Part shown: in pieces, positions 1 through 7,871 of the stretch | Position numbering within the stretch: position 1 is the first letter of the stretch | Layout of the letters: each line of letters starts with the position of its first letter | Source: Smaragdicoccus niigatensis DSM 44881 = NBRC 103563 | GTDB lineage: Bacteria > Actinomycetota > Actinomycetes > Mycobacteriales > Mycobacteriaceae | Assembly (NCBI RefSeq): GCF_000380645.1 | Contig: NZ_AQXZ01000019.1 | Coordinates: forward strand, 372,001 to 436,000 | DNA: 64,000 nt | Reading direction: 5' to 3' | Notes under the pieces: generated by a model | Told to the model about the DNA's origin: nothing | The model's input: only the letters and a program-made list of their open reading frames with translations | The model's database searches: none | Program-made: the position numbers and the translations under genes

Positions 1-2
1 CC

Positions 3-101
3 GGCACAGTTCTTCTCGTGACCCACGACCGACGGATGCTCGCCACCGTCCGGAGTACGAGACGGTGGCGAATGGAACACGGGCGGCTGTTCGAGGATTA
101 A
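3..101 (+). CDS. ABC-F family ATPase, C-terminal fragment
   Basis: Only the last 32 codons lie in the window; the gene begins upstream. The visible tail contains the GTVLLVTHDRRML strand and H-loop (switch histidine in VTHDRR) of an ABC ATPase, followed by a short RRWRMEHGRLFED end. That ending, with no further domain, is typical of soluble ABC-F proteins (ribosome-associated or antibiotic-resistance ATPases) more than of membrane importers, but the subclass is inference from so short a piece. It converges on the next gene and their stop codons overlap by 4 bp. Confidence 0.6.
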   Translation, partial: GTVLLVTHDRRMLATVRSTRRWRMEHGRLFED

Positions 102-670
102 CTCGGGGCGCCGTATCCGTAGGTGTAGCGGCCGCTCGTCCAACTCATGGTTGCGTGGTAGTAGAAGCCCTTGGATCGCCCGTCCGTGGTGACTTCGGTC
201 GTCACGAAGCAGGAGAAGGTCGTCGTCTCGAGGGTGATGTCCTCGACTCCGCCGGTCACCGGGTCGCAGGTCACCAACAGGATCGGTCCGACGATGAAGC
301 CGGACGCCACGTGCTCGTTTGCCATCTGGCGCACTGACGCTTCGATGTCGTGCGCTGCCGCTCGCCGGCGCGACCGCTCCGACTCGACAGCCTGCTCGGC
401 GGCGCGAGCCGACGACGTTGCGGCAGCCGACGACGACGACGCTGCCGCGGATGACGAGGAGGCCGCCTCGTCGTTTCGTTCCTGCTGGTCGTGCACCGAC
501 TTCAGCATGATGCCGCCGAAGATCATCGAGCCCAGGACCGCGACGGTTGCCAACGCGACGAGGATCTTCTTCCACGCCGATGCCTTGTCCGGCTGCGGCA
601 CTTGAGGTGCCGAGTACATCGGCGGGAGCGGAGCCGCGTACGGGTCCGGGATTTGAGGGTGAGTGATCAT
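98..670 (-). CDS. Membrane-anchored hypothetical protein, proline-rich N-terminus
   Basis: Predicted 190-residue protein. The ATG at 670 was chosen because a GGAAGAAGAG ribosome-binding site sits just upstream; an earlier in-frame start has none. Order of parts: about 35 residues rich in Pro (cytoplasmic tail of the type seen in actinobacterial membrane proteins), one membrane segment around residues 37-57 (ILVALATVAVLGSMIFGGIM), a low-complexity Ser/Ala linker, a basic helical stretch, then a 60-residue globular part with two cysteines (VTCDP, TFSCF) that could form a disulfide outside the cell. Topology suggests the C-terminal part is extracytoplasmic. No family recognised, and its convergent ABC-F neighbour gives no functional hint. 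Confidence 0.7.
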   Translation of the reverse strand: MITHPQIPDPYAAPLPPMYSAPQVPQPDKASAWKKILVALATVAVLGSMIFGGIMLKSVHDQQERNDEAASSSSAAASSSSAAATSSARAAEQAVESERSRRRAAAHDIEASVRQMANEHVASGFIVGPILLVTCDPVTGGVEDITLETTTFSCFVTTEVTTDGRSKGFYYHATMSWTSGRYTYGYGAPS

Positions 671-777
671 CTCTTCTTCCTTCCAACAGATGATCTGGTG
701 GAGAAAGAAAAGCACCGGGGTACGACAAGTTTTCACTCAAGCCGCGTGTCGCTACACGCCCACAAGCAACCTCCGTG

Positions 778-1932
778 CTAGGTAACCCGGCGCAGAAACC
801 TTCGCAGCGTCGCCGAGTACCACTCGCGGTCGAGATTCCACGCGCGCACGTGTCCCCCACCTTCGATTCGATGGAACTCGACCAGGTCAGGGCGGATTCG
901 ATAGAGCCGCTCGCCCACCGGGAACGGAACTGCGGCGTCCGCGGTGCCGTGAATCAACAAGATCGGCAGTCCGAGTTCGCCGGCCCGCGCGATGTAGTCG
1001 ACTCCGTTCAGATCGATGCCGGTCCGCAAGCCGATGAACCGCAATGTCAGTTTCAGGAGTGCGCCAGCGAATCGACCGCCGGACGGGAGCGCCTCGCCGG
1101 AACGCAACGACACGATGTCCCGCACACTCGCCGCCGGTGCTTCCAGGATCAGCGCGGCCACGTTCTCCGGAGCGTGCATCGTGTATGCCAACGAGATCGC
1201 GCCGCCCATGCTCGAGCCGAAGAGCACGATCTTTTGTGCACCGTTCGCCTTGGCGAAGTCGACCGCCGCCGCAATGTCGGCGAACTCGTCCTGGCCAGCG
1301 CGGATGATCGAGTCCGCAGTCCGCGGAGCGTCCTCGTCGTTGCGATAGGTCACGACCAGCGCGGAGTGCCCCTCGCCGCGCAGTGCGTCCAACACCCGAA
1401 TGAATTCCGCGGGCGTCGCACCGAGCCCGTGGACCATGACGATCCAGGTCGGCGAGCCCTTGACATGCCAGCCGGCGAGCTCACCAAGCGGTCCCGGGTA
1501 GCTGACCTGCTCGAACGCGATACCGACGTCCGCCGGGTCACGCGGGTACATGAAGGGTTCGAGCACTGCGACAGCGTCGCCGACCTGCGGCTTGTCGCCT
1601 TCGAACAGAGCGAACGGTCTCGTCTCGCGTCGACCCGCAATGACCGTCGCCGGACCCACATGCCCGTAGCCAGTACTCCAGCGCAACCCGAGGTGCGCGC
1701 GCTGATCGGGCACGCGATCCGGCAGCTCCGGAACGTCGAGCACGATCTGGTCGGACGTGACGTCGACGATGCCGACATCGAGCGTCTCGTCGGGGATGCC
1801 GGTCACTTTGAGTCCGTCGGCAACGATTCCGGCCGCGTACCACGCCATGCTGACGGAGCTTCCGGCTGCCGAGGCGCCGCCGAGGGCCGCCGCGATACCC
1901 AGCCCTCTCGGAAACTTCTTCACGGCGGCCAT
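778..1932 (-). CDS. Alpha/beta hydrolase
   Basis: 384 residues. A hydrophobic N-terminus (residues 10-40) could be an uncleaved anchor or signal. The hydrolase core starts near residue 160: HGLG oxyanion-hole motif at 168-171, nucleophile elbow GSSMGG (Ser241), acid in HGTAD (Asp332) and base in GGGH (His361), a complete Ser-Asp-His triad in the expected order. About 120 residues precede the core, so this is an esterase/lipase-like enzyme with an N-terminal extension. The substrate cannot be told from sequence. It is divergent from the glycosyltransferase gene at 2000, with a 67-bp shared upstream region. Confidence 0.85.
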   Translation of the reverse strand: MAAVKKFPRGLGIAAALGGASAAGSSVSMAWYAAGIVADGLKVTGIPDETLDVGIVDVTSDQIVLDVPELPDRVPDQRAHLGLRWSTGYGHVGPATVIAGRRETRPFALFEGDKPQVGDAVAVLEPFMYPRDPADVGIAFEQVSYPGPLGELAGWHVKGSPTWIVMVHGLGATPAEFIRVLDALRGEGHSALVVTYRNDEDAPRTADSIIRAGQDEFADIAAAVDFAKANGAQKIVLFGSSMGGAISLAYTMHAPENVAALILEAPAASVRDIVSLRSGEALPSGGRFAGALLKLTLRFIGLRTGIDLNGVDYIARAGELGLPILLIHGTADAAVPFPVGERLYRIRPDLVEFHRIEGGGHVRAWNLDREWYSATLRRFLRRVT

Positions 1933-1999
1933 CGTACGGACGTGTGACGGTTATCGCGCATCCGTGCCGACCGACGGTTACGTCTGGTAGCCCTGTGGT

Positions 2000-2734
2000 G
2001 TGGGAGTTTCTCGAGGTGGTCGACGTGGACTGGGCAGCCGCCTGTTCAGGTTGTGCGGTGCGTTGTTCGTCCTCGGTCTGGTCGCCGCCGCATTGCTCTG
2101 GTTGATCACTCCCTCCGTCGGCGACGCGTGGGACCGCTTGCACACGCTGACCACCCAAAATCACTCCGCACAGCTCAATGAGCCGGTGCCGCCGAAGTTC
2201 GAGGCAGCCCTCGTTGCCACGGAGGACAGTCGCTTCTATCGGCACCACGGAATCGACTCGATCGGTGTGGTCCGCGGCGGCGTCGGCTTCGTCACCGGCA
2301 ACGAGACCGGCGGCTCGACCTTGAACCAGCAGCTCGCGAAGAATCTCTACTTCGACGGCCAGCATCCGATGTGGCTCGCTCCGGCGCAGATGACCGTCGC
2401 GCTGAAGCTCGACCGTGCCTACTCAAAGGCCGACATCCTGCAGATGTACGCCGACATCTCCTACTTTGGCCACGGCTTCTACGGTCTGCGCGATGCCGCG
2501 TGCGGCTACTTCGGTCTCACGCCAGACGAATTGACCTGGTCACAGGCGTCGCTGCTCGCGGGTCTTGTCCAAGCTCCGACAAACTACGATCCGCTCGAGC
2601 ACCCCGATCTGGCTGCGAAGCGTCAAGAGCATGTTCTGGATCGGCTCGTTGCGACCGGTGCGATCACCGAAGAGCAGAAGCAGGCGATCACCCCGGCGAC
2701 GTGGGATTTGAACCCCGGGACGCGCTGCCGCTAG
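2000..2734 (+). CDS. Stand-alone GT51 peptidoglycan glycosyltransferase
   Basis: 244 residues starting at GTG. One N-terminal membrane helix (about 20-37) then a GT51 domain that would polymerise lipid II outside the membrane. Motif I is intact (EDSRFYRHHG, catalytic Glu), motif II is GGSTLNQQLAKN, and the downstream helix reads SKADILQMYADISYFGHG. By hand alignment motif III (normally RKxxE) reads LAPAQ, so the second conserved Glu appears to be Gln. There is no transpeptidase domain, so this is a monofunctional type, near the usual 240-270 residues. It ends 1 bp before the convergent pentapeptide gene. Family certain; activity uncertain because of motif III. Confidence 0.85.
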   Translation: MGVSRGGRRGLGSRLFRLCGALFVLGLVAAALLWLITPSVGDAWDRLHTLTTQNHSAQLNEPVPPKFEAALVATEDSRFYRHHGIDSIGVVRGGVGFVTGNETGGSTLNQQLAKNLYFDGQHPMWLAPAQMTVALKLDRAYSKADILQMYADISYFGHGFYGLRDAACGYFGLTPDELTWSQASLLAGLVQAPTNYDPLEHPDLAAKRQEHVLDRLVATGAITEEQKQAITPATWDLNPGTRCR

Positions 2735-2735
2735 G

Positions 2736-3419
2736 TCACCACTCGACGGAGATCCCCGCTTCCCGAGCCAGCGCGGCGGCAAGTCCGAGAAGATCGCCGC
2801 CCTGGATAGTGGCTCCGCGGAGGTCCGTGACTCCCCTCAGATTCGCCATGATGCAGTCGACGAATCGGACGTTGACCATCTCCGCGCCGCTGAACTGCGC
2901 ACCGGATAAGTCGCATTTCTCGAACAACACATTCCGGAACTTGACGCGCTCGAAGTCGGCCTGCGTCAGTTCGCAGTCACGGAACACGACCATCTGGAGC
3001 TTCGAATAGCCGAAGAACGTGAGATTGACCCGGGACGACTCGACGGTGACGTCCCGCCAGGTACCGGCGGTGCAGGACATTCCGGTGAGCCGACTCGACG
3101 AGATCCTGGACTGCAGTAGCGATCCACTGTCGGCGTGCAGGTTGGCGAAGTCGCAGCCGGTGAACTCGGTGCCGTAGACGCTGGTTCGTCGCATCGCCGC
3201 CGGCATCGTCACGTTGTCGAAGCGACATTGTTCGATTTCGGTCGCTTCAACTCGGACCCCGGCCATGTCCTGACCGAGGTAGTCGAGGCCGCCCAGATGC
3301 TTTTCGTCCTCGAAGGCATCGGCTGGAAGTTCGGCAGGCCGCAGCGCCGGAAGCTTGGGCGCCGCGGGCGCGATCCGAGTGCTCGCTGCTCTACCCTTCG
3401 CCGAATTGCGCACGGGCAT
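2736..3419 (-). CDS. Pentapeptide-repeat protein
   Basis: 227 residues from the ATG at 3419; the frame stays open upstream but that extension is Arg/Ser-rich and not protein-like. From about residue 60 the sequence shows the A(D/N)LxX five-residue periodicity of right-handed quadrilateral beta-helices: CRFDNVTM, TEFTGCDFANLHAD, CELTQADFERVKFRNVLFEKCDLSGAQFSGAEM, LRGVTDLRGATIQGG. Such proteins are often DNA mimics or scaffolds (MfpA/Qnr are examples), but many have no known role and nothing here points to gyrase protection. It lies 13 bp downstream of the next same-strand gene, possibly cotranscribed. Confidence 0.8.
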   Translation of the reverse strand: MPVRNSAKGRAASTRIAPAAPKLPALRPAELPADAFEDEKHLGGLDYLGQDMAGVRVEATEIEQCRFDNVTMPAAMRRTSVYGTEFTGCDFANLHADSGSLLQSRISSSRLTGMSCTAGTWRDVTVESSRVNLTFFGYSKLQMVVFRDCELTQADFERVKFRNVLFEKCDLSGAQFSGAEMVNVRFVDCIMANLRGVTDLRGATIQGGDLLGLAAALAREAGISVEW

Positions 3420-3432
3420 GAGCGTAGTCGGG

Positions 3433-4176
3433 TTAGACCGTCGGCAGGTTCGCGGTCGCCCACCGCTGGCCATCCGCCGCGGCACGCTCGAGCGCTCCGA
3501 ATTCGCCGATGTAGTCCGCGACGATGCCGACGTACGGAAGTCTGCCCAGATACGTGTACCGCTTCGTCGGGTGCGGGCGTTTGCCGAGCTCATCGCTGAG
3601 ACCGCGAACCATCTTCCCGATGCGCCACAACGTCTTTGCGAGGACGAAGGGCGTCCAATTCGGCTCCGGCTCGTTCGGGGCTTCCGGGAGCGTCATCCGC
3701 TCGTTGATCACCCGCTTGTTGAGAACCTGCGCAAGCATTCGAACCTGATCTTCGGTGTCGGTCAGCCCGTATTCGCGAGCGACGGCACACAACACGATGG
3801 CCTGGTTGCCGTAACCCAGCGCTGCTTGGACCGGCAGCAAGTCCGCGATCGCACCGAACACCGCGGGATACGCGACGACGAGGTTGTTCACCGCGCCGAC
3901 GCGAATCACCCACCAGCGCGTTCGCGCGGTCACGTCCATCTCGTCCCAGGCCTTCGTGCCGGGCACGGTTGCGGTATTCAGGACCCAAGCCGCGGCATCG
4001 AGGACGTGCCCCGGGATGTCGAGCAACTCGCGATCGTCGTCGGGTTCCTTGGTGCGTTCCCTCAGCCCCAGCGGATCGAACGTCGCCAGCACATCGAGCA
4101 CTGGGTTGACGATCCACACCACCCTCGCGAGGATCGCGGCAACCGTCTCATTGTCGAATGGGTCGTCTGAGGCCAC
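3433..4176 (-). CDS. Conserved hypothetical protein
   Basis: 247 residues with a GTG start at 4176. Mixed helical protein with moderately hydrophobic stretches (AILARVVWIVNPVLDVLA, AVNNLVVAYPAVFGAIADLL) that look more like amphipathic or peripheral helices than clear membrane spans. The C-terminal third is polar and aromatic. I do not recognise the family. It sits between the old yellow enzyme gene (15 bp upstream) and the pentapeptide gene on the same strand, so the three may form an operon. Its codon usage matches its neighbours. Confidence 0.65.
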   Translation of the reverse strand: MASDDPFDNETVAAILARVVWIVNPVLDVLATFDPLGLRERTKEPDDDRELLDIPGHVLDAAAWVLNTATVPGTKAWDEMDVTARTRWWVIRVGAVNNLVVAYPAVFGAIADLLPVQAALGYGNQAIVLCAVAREYGLTDTEDQVRMLAQVLNKRVINERMTLPEAPNEPEPNWTPFVLAKTLWRIGKMVRGLSDELGKRPHPTKRYTYLGRLPYVGIVADYIGEFGALERAAADGQRWATANLPTV

Positions 4177-4191
4177 GGCTCGTGAGCGTAC

Positions 4192-5301
4192 TCAGATAAG
4201 CGTCTTCTGGTGCACCGGATCGAAGGGCACGATGTCCGCGAGCCTTCCGGTCGCATGCTTGTTCACCCAGTCGGCATCCGAGATCAGAGCGCGTCCGACG
4301 GCGGCGAGGTCGAACTCCCCGGCCTCGAAGCGCGCGACGAGTGGGTCGAGCCCGATCGCAGCAGCAGCCTCCGGGCGCTGTCCGCCGAGGAAAATCTTGT
4401 CGAGCCCGACCGAGCCGACGGTGACCGTTGGCAGCCCCGTGAGGTGGCGAGTCCAGCCCGCGAGGCTGAGTTCGGAGTTCTCACTCGGAAAGGCGGGCTC
4501 CCAGAAGCGCCGAGTCGACGGATGCAGCACGGAGACACCCGCGCCGACCAGAATGTTCAGAAGGTTTGCGAGCTCTGCGGAACTGTCGACGATCTTCGCG
4601 TCGTAGGCGCCGGCCTTCCATTGCGAGAACCGGTAGACCACGGGGAACTCTGGCCCCACGGCATTCCGCACGGCACGGACGACCCGCGCCGGGAATGCCG
4701 CCCGCGCCTCGAGCGATCCGCCAAATTCGTCGTCCCGACGATTGGTCTGCGCCCACAGGAACTGGTCGAGCAGATACCCGTGCGCTCCATGAAGTTCAAT
4801 GCCGTCAAAGCCGACGGCCTTTGCGTTTTCGGCCGCCTGCACGTACGCCCCGACCAGTTCGTCAAGATCGGCAAGGGTCAGCGCACGACCAATCGGTGTT
4901 CCGGCCAGGCTGAGTCCGGACGGACTTACCGTCTCGACCTCCGGATTGAAGGACGGCTCGGCGCCGCGCGCAGCACCGAGGTGCCATAGCTGCGGAATGA
5001 TGGCGCCGCCTTCGGCGTGCACGGCGTCGACCACTCGGCGCCAACCCTCGAGCGGTTCCGTGCCCCACAGTCTGGGCACGCGCGTGCTGGGTCCCACCGC
5101 ATCGTGCGGGATGTAGGTGCCTTCGGTGATGATGAGCCCCACACCGCCGGCGGCTCGACGCCGGTAGTACTCCGCGACGTCTTCGCCGGGGACACCATCG
5201 GTTGAGAACTGCCTGGTCATGGGTGCCATCGCGATCCGGTTGGGCAACGTCAAGCCGCCGAATTCGAAGGGTGAAAGTAGCCCGCCAAGCTGTGCACTCA
5301 T
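4192..5301 (-). CDS. Old yellow enzyme family NADH:flavin oxidoreductase
   Basis: 369 residues from the ATG at 5301; a TTG 42 bp upstream is a less likely start. FMN-dependent TIM-barrel enzyme that reduces activated C=C bonds or related substrates with NAD(P)H. Supporting motifs: PNRIAMAPMTRQFS at the N-terminus, RAAGGVGLIITEGTYI, QLWHLGAA, ELHGAHGYLLDQFL with the substrate-binding His pair, the DEFGGS loop, and the C-terminal phosphate-binding VGRALISDADWV. Length fits the family. It is a soluble cytoplasmic enzyme; substrate not predictable. No 4Fe-4S or second FAD domain follows, so it is a short OYE, not a 2,4-dienoyl-CoA reductase. Confidence 0.9.
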   Translation of the reverse strand: MSAQLGGLLSPFEFGGLTLPNRIAMAPMTRQFSTDGVPGEDVAEYYRRRAAGGVGLIITEGTYIPHDAVGPSTRVPRLWGTEPLEGWRRVVDAVHAEGGAIIPQLWHLGAARGAEPSFNPEVETVSPSGLSLAGTPIGRALTLADLDELVGAYVQAAENAKAVGFDGIELHGAHGYLLDQFLWAQTNRRDDEFGGSLEARAAFPARVVRAVRNAVGPEFPVVYRFSQWKAGAYDAKIVDSSAELANLLNILVGAGVSVLHPSTRRFWEPAFPSENSELSLAGWTRHLTGLPTVTVGSVGLDKIFLGGQRPEAAAAIGLDPLVARFEAGEFDLAAVGRALISDADWVNKHATGRLADIVPFDPVHQKTLI

Positions 5302-5403
5302 GCGCTCGCCCGATTCTGTCGTGAAGGATTCCTTACGGGTCAACCAAGCGACGGGCGCGGTTATTCTCCGAGACCTGGCTTTCGATCACGATGGGTTTAA
5401 GTG

Positions 5404-5592
5404 CTACCGGCTGCTTCGCCATCCGTAGAACGCAACGGCCAGTCCGATGAGAGCGATCACTGGGCCGAGGACTGACCAGGTCGTGGTGTTGCTCATCGGG
5501 CTGCCTTGCACGGCACCGAATCCCTGCAGCGTGAAGAGCAGGCCGAAGAGTGCGACAACGATGCCGCCGATAACCAGCACTGCACTCCGCAT
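5404..5592 (-). CDS. Small two-helix membrane protein
   Basis: 62 residues with a strong AGGAGGT site 5 nt before ATG. Two membrane helices (about 4-26 and 39-57) joined by a short polar loop containing TTTW. Similar tiny integral membrane proteins are common in actinobacteria but have no assigned role. The ribosome-binding site overlaps the stop codon of the hydrolase remnant described next, which means the remnant and this gene share a junction. No function proposed. Confidence 0.7.
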   Translation of the reverse strand: MRSAVLVIGGIVVALFGLLFTLQGFGAVQGSPMSNTTTWSVLGPVIALIGLAVAFYGWRSSR

Positions 5593-5601
5593 CGGGACCT
5601 C

Positions 5602-5686
5602 CTAGGTCAGTATGTCCGCTGGAGTCTGAATAACGTCCACCCCAGCACGAATCGCGTCCTGGTTTCGCAGAATCCGGCATCGCGCC
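5602..5686 (-). pseudogene. Remnant of a hydrolase 3' end, duplicate of the end of the gene at 6936-7835
   Basis: Read on the minus strand this stretch encodes RILRNQDAIRAGVDVIQT then PADILT and a stop. The last residues of the intact hydrolase at 6936 are RILRNRDAIRAGLDFIQT then PVDALT and a stop. The nucleotide match runs about 83 bp at roughly 80 % identity by hand count, in the same orientation, with the stop codon aligned. There is no start or hydrolase body, because the MFS gene begins immediately next to it. The MFS gene is thus bracketed by direct repeats of one hydrolase tail. Confidence 0.85.
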
Positions 5687-6880
5687 CTATCGTCCGGGCG
5701 CCGTGACGGGCTTGAGCCTGCCTCCACCGACCGCGAGTCCGGCAGCAAGCACTATCGCGGCCCCGCCGGAGATCAGGAGGGGAATGCGCCCGTCACCGTG
5801 CCAGGCCAGGCCGGCCCAGAGGCCGGCGAGGAATACGGCTCCGCCGGTCAAACCCTGGTAGAAGCCTTGGGCGCTGGACTGGCGTTCTGCCGGAGCCAGG
5901 CTGGAGATCCATGCTTTGCCGACGCCATCAGTAGCCGCCGCGAATCCCCCGTACAACGCGAGCGGCAGAAAGACCCATTCCGGCTTCTCGGTATAGGCCA
6001 AGCCCAGATAGCCGACGGCGAAAAACAAAAGTCCTGCCGCGAAGACCAGATGGCGAGGAACGCGGTCGGAAAGAGCTCCAGCAGGGTACGAAAGCGCAGC
6101 GTAGACCAGGTTGTAGCAGATGTATGCGCCGACGACGGCGCCCGTCGATAAGCCGATTTCGTGAGCGCGCAGCAGTAGTAAAGCGTCCGGGAAGTTGATT
6201 AACGAAAACACCGTTAACGTCGCGATGAGAATTCGCAATCTGGCGGGCATCCGGCCAGTTGGAGCAACGCTTTGCGCCCGTCTGAGCTGTGTTGTCTCTG
6301 TCCGGCGGGGCCGTTCTTTGACTGCAAGCACGAGCAGAACGGACATGACCGCGGGGACAACGGCGATCATCAGCAGTGGGCGGATCTGATGATCGAGTGC
6401 TACGTACAACAGCAAACCGATCGTCGGACCGACGACCGCACCCAGAGTGTCCGCCGTCCGATGCAACCCGAATATCCGACCGCGAGCCGCGGGATCGGCA
6501 TCGACCATCAACAACGCGTCGCGAGGCGCACCACGAATGCCCTTGCCTAGGCGGTCTACGGCGCGCGCAGCAAGCACGATGGGCCAACTGCTGGCTAGGG
6601 CGAGCACCAACTTTCCGAGTGCAGCGAGCCCATATCCGAGGCCGATCAGCGGTCGCCTTGCAAACCGATCACCCAGTCGTCCGGCGAGAATCTTCGTGAA
6701 TGCCGCAGCTCCTTCCGCGGCACCCTCGACGATGCCGACGACGGCCACTGGGGCTCCGAGGGTGACGGTGAGGAAGATCGGCAGGACGGGATACAACATC
6801 TCGCTCGCCGCATCCTGCAGGAACGAAACACCGGAAAGGACTGCGACGTTGCGGGTCAGCCACCTTGGACGCGGCGCCAT
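5687..6880 (-). CDS. MFS transporter
   Basis: 397 residues, ATG start, about 12 predicted membrane helices. Family marks: FLQDAASEMLYPVLPIFL in helix 1, GRLGDRFARRPLIGLGYG as the loop 2-3 signature (GxLaDrxGrr type), and DRLGKGIRGAPRDALL around helix 4, a motif seen in a subgroup of MFS proteins annotated as multidrug or metabolite exporters. Substrate unknown. A hydrolase gene lies 55 bp upstream on the same strand and the hydrolase-tail remnant lies directly downstream, so the gene appears to have come to rest between two copies of a hydrolase end. Confidence 0.85.
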   Translation of the reverse strand: MAPRPRWLTRNVAVLSGVSFLQDAASEMLYPVLPIFLTVTLGAPVAVVGIVEGAAEGAAAFTKILAGRLGDRFARRPLIGLGYGLAALGKLVLALASSWPIVLAARAVDRLGKGIRGAPRDALLMVDADPAARGRIFGLHRTADTLGAVVGPTIGLLLYVALDHQIRPLLMIAVVPAVMSVLLVLAVKERPRRTETTQLRRAQSVAPTGRMPARLRILIATLTVFSLINFPDALLLLRAHEIGLSTGAVVGAYICYNLVYAALSYPAGALSDRVPRHLVFAAGLLFFAVGYLGLAYTEKPEWVFLPLALYGGFAAATDGVGKAWISSLAPAERQSSAQGFYQGLTGGAVFLAGLWAGLAWHGDGRIPLLISGGAAIVLAAGLAVGGGRLKPVTAPGR

Positions 6881-6935
6881 ACCGAATCAGCTTGCCAGCG
6901 GAGTGCGCCAGCGTCCATGGAACGTCGTGGATGGT

Positions 6936-7835
6936 TTAGGTCAGCGCATCCACCGGCGTCTGAATGAAGTCCAGCCCAGCACGAATCGCGTCCCGGTTTC
7001 GGAGAATCCGGTAATGCGCCAGCTGGCCAAGTCCACGCGTGGTGACGAGCTGCGCGCTGGGCCAGGTCTCCGCGATCATTTGGCTCGTCGCATAGGAGCT
7101 CTGCTTGTCGTCAGGGTCATGTGCGATCAGCAACGGTGGCGGGTTCTTGAGCGCCAACGCCAGATGCTCGATGTCGGTGTGCAGCAACGGATAACCGAGG
7201 CGCTTGTCGATGTAGCGATGCAGTCCGTGGCGGATGCGCGGGCCGAAGCCGTGCCGGCGCGCAAAGCTGTCCAAGTAGATATCGAACGTCTCCATCGGGG
7301 CGAGGAATACGAGCCGCTCCGCCTCGACTCCCCATTCCAGCGTCATCGCAGCAGCTTTGGCGCCGAGCGAGTGCGCGACGACCGCTTGCGCGGGCCCGAA
7401 CTTCCGGACCACCGCCTCGACGGCCTTCGCACATTCCAGGATCGTCGTGCGACCCGGCGCCAGCGAACCGTTGCTCGACGCATTGTGACTCGGCAGATCG
7501 AACGCGATCACGCGATGACCGGAGTTGATCAGCGGCTTGATGAACATCCCGATATGCGCGGGGCAGCCACCCCAGCCGTGCACGAGATAGACGGTTGGAC
7601 CCTCACCCCAGATCTGGACGTCGATCCGGTGGCCCTCCCAGTACGCGTCGGCGGGCTGACTCGTCGGAACACCCGGCGGCATTCGAAGACTTGCGTCGAG
7701 TTGCGGCACCGAGCACCACAACTCGAACGCCCAGCGGGAGCCGATGGCCGGCGCGAACCGTTCGAGTAGACCGAAAGCACGTCGCGTGCGATCGGACACG
7801 GGAGTACCTGCGGCGGGCTCGTCGTCCTCGGTCAC
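6936..7835 (-). CDS. Alpha/beta hydrolase
   Basis: 299 residues from a GTG. HGWGG oxyanion motif at 86-90, nucleophile elbow AHSLGA (Ser156), acid in the HDPDD segment and base in GLGQLAH near the C-terminus, so the triad is complete. Related in style to small serine hydrolases that act on acyl esters; substrate unknown. Its last 26 codons are duplicated at 5602-5686. It is upstream of and probably cotranscribed with the MFS gene. Distinct in sequence from the hydrolase at 778-1932. Confidence 0.85.
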   Translation of the reverse strand: MTEDDEPAAGTPVSDRTRRAFGLLERFAPAIGSRWAFELWCSVPQLDASLRMPPGVPTSQPADAYWEGHRIDVQIWGEGPTVYLVHGWGGCPAHIGMFIKPLINSGHRVIAFDLPSHNASSNGSLAPGRTTILECAKAVEAVVRKFGPAQAVVAHSLGAKAAAMTLEWGVEAERLVFLAPMETFDIYLDSFARRHGFGPRIRHGLHRYIDKRLGYPLLHTDIEHLALALKNPPPLLIAHDPDDKQSSYATSQMIAETWPSAQLVTTRGLGQLAHYRILRNRDAIRAGLDFIQTPVDALT

Positions 7836-7871
7836 AGCCGGATCGTATCCGCGCCGCAGGTAAACCGCTCT

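Noticed and set aside
2709-2740. tRNA T-arm-like sequence (GGGGTTCAAATCCC on the minus strand)
   Set aside because: Only three base pairs form in the T-stem and no matching acceptor, D or anticodon arm is present; it codes for the end of the GT51 protein.
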